From: Bacillota bacterium | GTDB lineage: Bacteria; Bacillota; Clostridia; Peptostreptococcales; Anaerovoracaceae | NCBI GenBank assembly: GCA_017515765.1 | Contig: JAFWFF010000254.1 | Coordinates: 1 to 6,186 of the forward strand | Direction of reading: 5' to 3' | DNA: 6,186 bases | Shown here: positions 1 through 5,636 of the stretch, in pieces | Layout: the number at the start of each line of letters is the position of its first letter | Position numbering within the stretch: the first letter of the stretch is position 1 | Translations under genes and position numbers: made by a program | The notes under the pieces: model-generated | What the model saw: only the letters and a program-made list of their open reading frames with translations | What the model was told of the DNA's origin: nothing | Database searches by the model: none

Positions 1-173
1 CCAAGGCGCTCGAGAAATTCGCGGCCATGAACAACAAGCCCTTTGTCGGCAAGGCATACATCGGCTGGAACTTCACCAAATTCCTCATCGACAGAGAAGG
101 AAACCTCGTAGAGAGATATGAGCCGACCGTCGACGCCGCCGAGGTCGAGAAAGGCATCAAAGGCCTTCTGTAA
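1..173 (+). CDS. Glutathione peroxidase family protein, C-terminal fragment
   Basis: Only the last 56 codons are present; the first whole codon is at position 3 and the TAA stop is at 171-173. The tail contains GWNFTKFLIDREGNL and then RYEPTVD, the signature of the C-terminal part of glutathione peroxidases. The Trp and Asn of WNF are the two C-terminal members of the family's Cys-Gln-Trp-Asn catalytic tetrad. The enzyme reduces hydrogen peroxide or organic and lipid hydroperoxides, normally in the cytoplasm. Most bacterial members use thioredoxin rather than glutathione, which fits the thioredoxin gene two genes downstream. The catalytic residue lies upstream of the window, so I cannot tell whether it is Cys or selenocysteine, nor see the promoter. 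The stop is 2 bases before the next start, indicating one transcript with ohrR. The family call is firm; the electron donor is inferred. Confidence 0.9.
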   Translation, partial: KALEKFAAMNNKPFVGKAYIGWNFTKFLIDREGNLVERYEPTVDAAEVEKGIKGLL

Positions 174-175
174 AG

Positions 176-607
176 ATGGATAAATACGATTGTCTCAAAA
201 TTGAAAACCAGCTCTGCTTCCCGCTCTACGCTTGCGCGAAGGAAGTCGTGCGCAAGTACACTCCCCTTCTCGAGAAGCTCGACCTGACTTATACGCAGTA
301 CATCGCGATGATGGTCATGTGGGAGGAGAAGGAGATCAACGTCAAGGAGCTCGGCAAGAGGCTCTTCCTGGACTCCGGAACGCTCACTCCCCTTCTCAAG
401 AAGCTGGAGAACAAAGGATATATAACCCGCAGGCGCTCCGAGGAAGACGAGCGCAACCTGATAGCCTCCGTCACACCGGAAGGCAGGGCGCTCCGGGACC
501 GCGCCTTATCGATCCCGCGGGAGATCAGCTGCTGCATGGCGCTGGACCCCGAGGAAGCTATGACACTTTACAAGCTGCTCTACAAGATACTGGGAGCAGT
601 AAACTGA
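176..607 (+). CDS. ohrR: OhrR-type MarR-family organic hydroperoxide sensor/repressor
   Basis: This 143-residue winged-helix protein has the usual MarR length. LDSGTLTPLLKKLENKGY (residues 65-82) is the OhrR recognition helix, followed by a wing, RRRSEEDERN (85-94), with the conserved Asp-x-Arg. The N-terminal LCFPLYA places Cys14 at the peroxidatic cysteine. Tyr28 and Tyr39 match the two tyrosines that hydrogen-bond that cysteine in Bacillus subtilis OhrR (Cys15, Tyr29, Tyr40, all offset by one). Cys119-Cys120 lie 105 residues after Cys14, the spacing of the sensing pair in two-cysteine OhrR of Xanthomonas (Cys22, Cys127). OhrR represses peroxide-defence genes until its cysteine is oxidised. 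Here it probably controls its own operon, but the operator would lie upstream of the window. The ATG follows the peroxidase stop by 2 bases. The nearest purine-rich site, AAAGG at 159-163, is about 12 bases away, so translation is probably coupled. Confidence 0.9.
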   Translation: MDKYDCLKIENQLCFPLYACAKEVVRKYTPLLEKLDLTYTQYIAMMVMWEEKEINVKELGKRLFLDSGTLTPLLKKLENKGYITRRRSEEDERNLIASVTPEGRALRDRALSIPREISCCMALDPEEAMTLYKLLYKILGAVN

Positions 608-613
608 AAGGAG
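608..613 (+). promoter_or_regulatory. Strong ribosome binding site of the thioredoxin gene
   Basis: AAGGAG lies immediately after the ohrR stop codon and 8 bases before the ATG at 622. It fixes the thioredoxin start. The same frame is open far upstream through ohrR, with an earlier ATG at 232, but that extension would be out of frame with a well-supported gene. Confidence 0.9.
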
Positions 614-621
614 ATAAAACG

Positions 622-936
622 ATGGCATTAATCGAAATAACCCAGGCCAATTTCAAAGAAGAAGTTCTGGAATCCGCTGAACCCGTCCTCATCGACTTCT
701 GGGCGCCGTGGTGCGGACCCTGCAAGATCATGGGACCCGTCATCGACGAGATCGCTGCGACAGCGTTCGGATTCAAGGTCGGCAAGATCAACGTCGACGA
801 AGAGATGGAACTCGCGAGACAGTACCGCGTAATGTCCATCCCGACCCTGGCAGTCTTCAAAAACGGCGAGATCGCCGCGAGGACCGCAGGCCTGACCGAA
901 AAAGAAGAGATCCTCAAAATGATCGACCTTAAATAA
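622..936 (+). CDS. trxA: Thioredoxin
   Basis: This 104-residue single-domain thioredoxin has the normal length for the family. The active site is FWAPWCGPCK, with redox cysteines 31 and 34. The buried Asp25, Lys55 (equivalent to Lys57 of E. coli thioredoxin) and the cis-proline in SIPTL (Pro74) are present, followed by the FKNGE strand-turn. It is a cytoplasmic dithiol-disulfide reductant recharged by thioredoxin reductase, which is not in this window. There is no signal peptide. It is 14 bases downstream of ohrR and is the last gene before a terminator, so it is probably co-transcribed with the peroxidase and the regulator. A role as dedicated electron donor to the upstream peroxidase is inferred. 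The region between CGPC and the third strand is about one residue shorter than in E. coli, which is within normal variation. Confidence 0.95.
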   Translation: MALIEITQANFKEEVLESAEPVLIDFWAPWCGPCKIMGPVIDEIAATAFGFKVGKINVDEEMELARQYRVMSIPTLAVFKNGEIAARTAGLTEKEEILKMIDLK

Positions 937-963
937 CCAAAACAGCCCGGAAGGGCACGGTGG

Positions 964-1001
964 AGCCGATACAGCAAGACTTTTGCAGTATCGGCTTTTT
1001 T
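964..1001 (+). terminator. Rho-independent terminator after the peroxidase-ohrR-trx operon
   Basis: AGCCGATAC (964-972) pairs perfectly with GTATCGGCT (988-996). After an A/A mismatch the stem continues with GCAA (974-977) pairing with TTGC (983-986), closing a 5-base loop. The T-run at 996-1001 follows directly. It sits 27 bases after the thioredoxin stop and separates the redox operon from the acyl-CoA synthetase operon. A separate small GCCC-GGAA-GGGC hairpin lies just upstream at 945-956. Confidence 0.92.
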
Positions 1002-1011
1002 GATGTATAAT
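983..1011 (+). promoter_or_regulatory. Probable sigma-A-type promoter of the acyl-CoA synthetase/protease operon
   Basis: A perfect TATAAT (1006-1011) lies 17 bases downstream of TTGCAG (983-988), a partial -35 match that keeps the TTG. The expected transcription start is near 1018. The -35 hexamer lies inside the 3' arm of the upstream terminator. A second weaker candidate is the extended -10 TGTTATAGT at 1023-1031, which has no recognisable -35. The surrounding DNA is much more AT-rich than the flanking genes, as expected for a promoter. Imperfect AT-rich inverted repeats overlap the -10 and could be an operator, but no regulator can be named. Confidence 0.6.
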
Positions 1012-1064
1012 TAATTGGTTATTGTTATAGTAGTTTTTCAGATGAAGCAATTGTCGTTTGTCAT

Positions 1065-2903
1065 ATGTTTGAGAAAGTGTTTGGAAAAAAAGATCAGAAT
1101 ACGGTAAGTGAACCCGCATATATAACCGAAGAGAATAAAGACATGTGGAAGCCCTGGGACGCGGAGCCCAAGGGAGTCGCCACACCCTGGTACGGCCACA
1201 CCGAAGGGCTCCCTGTGAAGCTGGAATACTTCCGGGGCACCATGTTCGAGAAGGTCGAGGACATCGCGAAACATTACCCTAACCTCGTAGCCTTTGATTT
1301 TCTGGGCCGTCCAACGACCTACAGAAGGCTTGTCGAAGAAGTCCACAGATGCGCGAGATCCCTCCGCACCATAGGCGTCCGTGAGGGAGACTGCGTCACC
1401 ATAGCCATGCCAAACTGCCCGCAGGGGATCTTCATGTTCTACGCGGTCAACCTCATAGGCGCGATCGCCAACATGATCCACCCCCTGTCCGCCGAGAAAG
1501 AGATAGAGTTCTATCTGAAGGAGTCCCGGAGCGTCACGGCTATAACCCTCGACCAGTTCTACAGCAAATTCGAGAGGATCCGGTCCAATACCGGCATAGT
1601 CAATATCATCATCGCCAGCATCAAAGACGAGCTCTCCAGGCCCGTCAAGGTCGGCTATATGGTGACGGAAGGCCGCAAGCAGGAGAAGATCCCGAAAGAC
1701 GCCCCTGTCATCCGCTGGAACGAATTCATGAGGCTCGGCAAAGCCTGCTTCTATAACTACAGGGTCCGCCGCGGTCCGGACGATCCCGCGGTGATCCTCT
1801 ACTCCGGCGGCACCACCGGAACGACCAAAGGCATCGTCCCGACCAACATGAACTTCAACGCGCTTGCCCGGCAGGTCCACGCGACCAACCCGATGTTCCA
1901 GGGCGGCGGGAACGACAAGATGCTTGCCGCGATGCCGATATTCCACGGTTTCGGCCTCGGCGTATGCATACACACCATGCTGGCCGAAGGCGGCCGCTGC
2001 GTGCTGGTCCCGAGGTTCACGCCGAAGAGCTACGCCAGGCTGATAAAGAAATACAAGACCAGCTTCATAGCGGGCGTCCCCACGCTCTACGAGGCTTTGC
2101 TCAGAGTGCCTTCCATGGAAGGCGCCGACCTGAGCTTCCTGAAGGGAGTCTTCTCCGGCGGCGATTCGCTGTCGGTCGAGCTTAAGAAGAAGCTGGACGC
2201 TTTCCTTAAGGATCACGGAGCAAAGATCCAGGTGCGCGAAGGCTACGGCACTACAGAAACGGTAACCGCCTGCTGCCTGACCCCGCCCAGCACACATAAG
2301 GAAGGTAGCATAGGTATCCCCTTCCCCGACACCTATATCAAGATCGTCGAGCCCGGCACCGACAAGGTGCTCCCCTACGGCGAGGAAGGCGAGATCCTTC
2401 TGGCCGGGCCGACGGTGATGAAGGAGTATATGAACCATCCCGAAGAGACCGCCGAGACGCTCAGGACGCATGAGGACGGGCTCACCTGGGTCTATACGGG
2501 CGACCTGGGATATATGGATGACGAAGGCTTTGTTTACTTCCGCGGCAGAAGCAAGCGGATGATAGTGAGCTCCGGCTACAATATCTATCCGGGGCAGATA
2601 GAGAACATCCTGGACGCCGAAGAACACGTGCAGATGAGCTGCGTGATAGGCGTTCCGGACGATTATAAGATGCAGGCGGTGAAGGCATTCATAATGCTGA
2701 AGCCCGGCCTGCCGAAGACAGAGGCCATGCGGGATGAGATAATGGCTTACTGCCGCAGGCACATCGCAAAATACGCCCTCCCGAAGGAGATAGAGTTCCG
2801 GGACGAGCTTCCCAAGACTCTCGTGGGCAAAGTCGCATACAGAATACTGGAGGAAGAAGAAGCGGAAAAGCGCGAAAAAGCGCGTGCCGCATCCGCGGTT
2901 TAA
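1065..2903 (+). CDS. FadD-like acyl-CoA synthetase (AMP-forming, ANL superfamily)
   Basis: The product (612 residues from this start) has all core motifs of adenylate-forming enzymes. These are the P-loop YSGGTTGTTKG (246-256), the fatty-acyl-CoA-ligase-like IFHGFGLG (292-299), YGTTET (394-399), YTGDLGYMDDEG (477-488), the hinge FRGRSKRMI (492-500), SGYNIYPGQIE (503-513), and the catalytic lysine of the C-terminal domain in PKTLVGKV (Lys589). It should activate a carboxylic acid, probably a fatty acid, with ATP and form the CoA thioester; chain length cannot be read from the sequence. It is soluble, possibly membrane-associated. The start is uncertain. ATG 1065 has no ribosome site and its first 25 following codons are AT-rich, whereas ATG 1143 (residue 27) has a weak AAGAG 9 bases upstream and begins where normal codon use begins. 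The acidic/basic tail after residue 595 looks like a helical extension. The protease gene follows 12 bases later, probably on the same transcript. Confidence 0.88.
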   Translation: MFEKVFGKKDQNTVSEPAYITEENKDMWKPWDAEPKGVATPWYGHTEGLPVKLEYFRGTMFEKVEDIAKHYPNLVAFDFLGRPTTYRRLVEEVHRCARSLRTIGVREGDCVTIAMPNCPQGIFMFYAVNLIGAIANMIHPLSAEKEIEFYLKESRSVTAITLDQFYSKFERIRSNTGIVNIIIASIKDELSRPVKVGYMVTEGRKQEKIPKDAPVIRWNEFMRLGKACFYNYRVRRGPDDPAVILYSGGTTGTTKGIVPTNMNFNALARQVHATNPMFQGGGNDKMLAAMPIFHGFGLGVCIHTMLAEGGRCVLVPRFTPKSYARLIKKYKTSFIAGVPTLYEALLRVPSMEGADLSFLKGVFSGGDSLSVELKKKLDAFLKDHGAKIQVREGYGTTETVTACCLTPPSTHKEGSIGIPFPDTYIKIVEPGTDKVLPYGEEGEILLAGPTVMKEYMNHPEETAETLRTHEDGLTWVYTGDLGYMDDEGFVYFRGRSKRMIVSSGYNIYPGQIENILDAEEHVQMSCVIGVPDDYKMQAVKAFIMLKPGLPKTEAMRDEIMAYCRRHIAKYALPKEIEFRDELPKTLVGKVAYRILEEEEAEKREKARAASAV

Positions 2904-2908
2904 GGAGG
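2904..2908 (+). promoter_or_regulatory. Ribosome binding site of the C11 protease gene
   Basis: GGAGG directly follows the TAA stop of the acyl-CoA synthetase and lies 7 bases before ATG 2916. It supports that start and suggests that the two genes are translated from one message. Confidence 0.88.
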
Positions 2909-2915
2909 AACATCG

Positions 2916-5636
2916 ATGGAACGCAACAGACCACGTTCACGTGAAAGATTCACTTCCGAAGAAGGTAAAGGAATACAGCGAAAAGGCGAAGGGCGCGGCA
3001 CCGGAAGGCGCGGCGCCGATTCAGGCGCGCTCGGAGAGATACTCGGCGGGATCGCCGGGGGCATCTCGGAGCGCGCGGCGGAGAAGCCCGAAGACAAGGA
3101 CGATATAGACCAGGGCCCGATTGACTTTACCCGCTCCCCCGGTAACGGCCAGACCCCTCCGGGCGGACAGACCCGTTCCGCAGGTCAGGGCATGCCCCGC
3201 GGATACGCACAGCCTGCGCAGTCCTACAACGCGAACACCAAAAGGGGGCACGGCGGGAACAAAGGCTGCAGGCTCATCGCGATACTCGCGGCGGTCATAG
3301 CCGTGATCCTTTTGTTCATGATCGTCGGGACGGTCCTCCGCTCCGGCGGTTCAGGCGGCGCGATCCCGAACTCCGGAAGTTCCTCCGGCTCATCAGCGTC
3401 TTCAGGCGGCTCCGGTTCGGGCTCAGGCACTTCGGGCTCGACAACGCCGTCATCCAATAACGGCTTCACACCCGGCTGGCAGACTGCGAGCAACGTGGGC
3501 GTCCTCAACACCGAAGTAGACCCCGCGGCCCGCGCCAAATTCACCCAGCTCAAGGGCGACGGCAAAGACTCCGTCACCATCTTCGTCTACATGTGCGGAA
3601 CCGACCTCGAGTCCAGCGCCGCCATGGCTTCGCGCGACCTCCAGGAGATGCTGAACGCCGACATCTCCGACAAGGTCAATATAGTGATCTATACCGGCGG
3701 ATGCAACAAATGGCAGAACAACGTCATGGCCAACGGCATCAACCAGATCTACAGGATATCGTCCACAGGCCTTGCCAGGCTGAACGACAACGCCGGAAAA
3801 TACGTGATGACCGATTACTCGACACTCGCTTCCTTCCTGAAGTGGGGCGTGCAGAACTATCCCGCCGACAGGAACATCCTGATCTTCTGGGATCACGGCG
3901 GCGGTTCTGTGGTCGGATACGGTTATGACGAGAGAAGCCCGAGGAGCGGCTCCATGATGCTTGACGGCATCTCCGCCGCGATCAGATCCTGCGGGACCAC
4001 CTTTGACATCATAGGCTTTGACGCTTGCCTCATGGCGACGACAGAGACCGCCCTCATGCTCGGGGACTACGCCGACTACATGCTGGCCAGCGAAGAAGTC
4101 GAGCCCGGCATCGGATGGTACTATACCAACTGGCTCACCCAGCTCTCGAAGAACACCTCCCTGTCCAGCCTCGAGCTCGGAAAGACCATAGCCGACGACT
4201 TCACCTCTGCATGCCAGCAGAGCACCCCCGGACAGTCGACTACGCTTTCCCTGATCGACCTCTCCGAGCTCTCACAGACGCTTCCCGACGTTTTCGCCAG
4301 CTTTGCCAACGAGACAAACGGGCTGATCGAGAGCGGCGACTACAGGTCGGTCGCGAACGCGAGAGCAGCCTCCAGGGAATTCTCGCCCAGCAACAGGATC
4401 GACCAGATCGACCTGGTGCACTTTGCCGCTCTTCTGGAGACCGGGGCAAGCGATCCACTGATCTCCGCGGTCCGCTCAGCGGTCAAATACAACAGGGCAT
4501 CGCGCGACATGACCAATTCCTTCGGCCTTTCGATCTTCTTCCCCTACAGGAAGCTGAGCTACGTCGATATAATGACGAAGATCTACGGCGCCATAGGCAT
4601 CGACAAGACATATTCGACCTGCATCAAGCATTTCGCGCAGATGCAGGCAAGCGGCCAGACCGTGGGAAGCGGCTCCGCCAACCCCTACGGCTCGCTCTTC
4701 GGATACGATACCGGATCAGGCGCCTCAGGCTCTTCCGGAGCGGATTCCTGGCCGGGCTGGTACGACAACAGCTCCTACGGAAGCAGCCTTACGGAAGAGG
4801 CCATGCTCTCCCTGCTCCAGCAGCTGCTCGGCGGAGGCCTCAGGGACTTCGGAGCGGTAGGCTTCACCGATCTTGACCGCAGCAATACGGAGTTCCTCTC
4901 CAGCGAAGCTCTCGACCCGCATACGGTCGCGAGCTACATCAGAAAGAACATGCTGGATAAGAGCGACGTTGAATGGGAGAACAACGGCAGCGGCGATATC
5001 GCCGTAATGCTCACTGATGAGCAGTGGGACCTGGTCGAGGGAGTCGACATGGCGATGTACGTCGATGACGGAGGCGGATATATAGAGCTCGGCCTCGACA
5101 ACACCTATGACTTTGATGACGCCGGAAACCTTCTGCCCGTCCTCGAAAAGACCTGGCTCGCGATAAACGACCAGACCGTAGCCTACTATCACACGGACAC
5201 TTTCGAGAACGGCGACGAGTACAGGATCTCCGGAAGAGTCCCGGTCGAGATCAACGGCATCCCGGCCGACCTCATCCTGGTCTTTGACAACGACCGCCCG
5301 CAGGGTTATGTCTCCGGCATCCAGTTCTCCTATAAGGATGGAGAGACCGAGGCCGGAGCAAAGATAATCAACAGCCTCGACGTCCCGGCTGAGGACTTTA
5401 CGGGCGAGTTCGTCAAGGTCTTCGGGGAAGACGCGAAGATCACGTTCATCTGCGACTACTTCAACTACAACGGCACCTATCAGGACTCCTACGAGCTCGG
5501 CGACCCGATAACCGTCGCTGACCTCGCGGATCTTACGATCACCAACGCCCCGGTCGGTGACTGGCCGGTCAAGGTGATATACCGCTTTACCGATATCTAC
5601 GGACAGAACATATGGACACCCGCACTGGATCTGTAA
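2916..5636 (+). CDS. Membrane-anchored clostripain-family (C11) cysteine protease
   Basis: The 906-residue product has five parts. A basic, Gly/Pro-rich and probably disordered N-terminal tail (1-117) precedes one transmembrane helix (about 118-141). A Ser/Gly linker (about 143-187) leads to a C11 peptidase domain (about 215-575). A second Gly/Ser/Trp-rich linker (about 580-625) joins a C-terminal domain (about 626-906) ending in YRFTDIYGQNIWTPAL. The catalytic His327 is in FWDHGGG and Cys371 in GFDACLMA. Asp369, two residues before the Cys, matches the position that gives the C11 enzyme PmC11 its Arg/Lys specificity. Basic residues before the helix (KRGHGGNKGCR) put the N-terminus inside, so the catalytic domain should be extracellular. 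Arg340 and Arg343 lie between His and Cys, where PmC11 self-cleaves, and are candidate autoprocessing sites. The physiological substrate is unknown. The gene follows the acyl-CoA synthetase by 12 bases and its 3' end overlaps the next gene by 25 bases. Confidence 0.92.
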   Translation: MERNRPRSRERFTSEEGKGIQRKGEGRGTGRRGADSGALGEILGGIAGGISERAAEKPEDKDDIDQGPIDFTRSPGNGQTPPGGQTRSAGQGMPRGYAQPAQSYNANTKRGHGGNKGCRLIAILAAVIAVILLFMIVGTVLRSGGSGGAIPNSGSSSGSSASSGGSGSGSGTSGSTTPSSNNGFTPGWQTASNVGVLNTEVDPAARAKFTQLKGDGKDSVTIFVYMCGTDLESSAAMASRDLQEMLNADISDKVNIVIYTGGCNKWQNNVMANGINQIYRISSTGLARLNDNAGKYVMTDYSTLASFLKWGVQNYPADRNILIFWDHGGGSVVGYGYDERSPRSGSMMLDGISAAIRSCGTTFDIIGFDACLMATTETALMLGDYADYMLASEEVEPGIGWYYTNWLTQLSKNTSLSSLELGKTIADDFTSACQQSTPGQSTTLSLIDLSELSQTLPDVFASFANETNGLIESGDYRSVANARAASREFSPSNRIDQIDLVHFAALLETGASDPLISAVRSAVKYNRASRDMTNSFGLSIFFPYRKLSYVDIMTKIYGAIGIDKTYSTCIKHFAQMQASGQTVGSGSANPYGSLFGYDTGSGASGSSGADSWPGWYDNSSYGSSLTEEAMLSLLQQLLGGGLRDFGAVGFTDLDRSNTEFLSSEALDPHTVASYIRKNMLDKSDVEWENNGSGDIAVMLTDEQWDLVEGVDMAMYVDDGGGYIELGLDNTYDFDDAGNLLPVLEKTWLAINDQTVAYYHTDTFENGDEYRISGRVPVEINGIPADLILVFDNDRPQGYVSGIQFSYKDGETEAGAKIINSLDVPAEDFTGEFVKVFGEDAKITFICDYFNYNGTYQDSYELGDPITVADLADLTITNAPVGDWPVKVIYRFTDIYGQNIWTPALDL
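3342..3476 (+). repeat. Low-complexity Ser/Gly linker-coding tract within the C11 protease
   Basis: This tract encodes residues 143-187, consisting mainly of Ser, Gly and Thr with a little Pro and Asn. It begins just after the transmembrane helix and probably acts as a flexible stalk holding the catalytic domain off the membrane. The DNA uses mixed Ser and Gly codons (TCC, TCA, TCT, AGT, GGC, GGT, GGG) rather than an exact tandem unit. It is therefore compositional low complexity, not a simple sequence repeat. Confidence 0.75.

Noticed and set aside
232..621. Long upstream in-frame extension of the thioredoxin reading frame (ATG 232)
   Set aside because: It overlaps ohrR out of frame and gives an Arg/Gln/Gly-rich sequence with no family resemblance, whereas ATG 622 has a strong ribosome site and yields a standard-length thioredoxin.
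945..956. GCCC-GGAA-GGGC mini-hairpin with a GNRA-type loop between trx and the terminator
   Set aside because: The stem is only four base pairs and no T-tract follows. It may help terminator folding but is too short to call as a separate element.
1042..1107. 21-codon ORF as a possible leader peptide for the acyl-CoA synthetase
   Set aside because: It has no ribosome site, no run of regulatory codons and no attenuator hairpin after it. It is kept only as part of the start-site question.
1038..2762. 574-codon open frame on the minus strand
   Set aside because: It is antisense to the acyl-CoA synthetase, whose motifs are complete. The opposite frame is open because GC-ending codons rarely produce stops. 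The translation has no recognisable domain.
2865..2884. Near-duplicate AAAGCGCG units at the 3' end of the acyl-CoA synthetase
   Set aside because: They encode the Lys/Arg/Glu/Ala-rich tail. The repeat is two imperfect copies and is explained by amino-acid composition.
4025..4876. 283-codon + strand frame inside the C11 protease
   Set aside because: It is an Arg/Leu/His-rich out-of-frame shadow within the catalytic domain, with no ribosome site and no domain.
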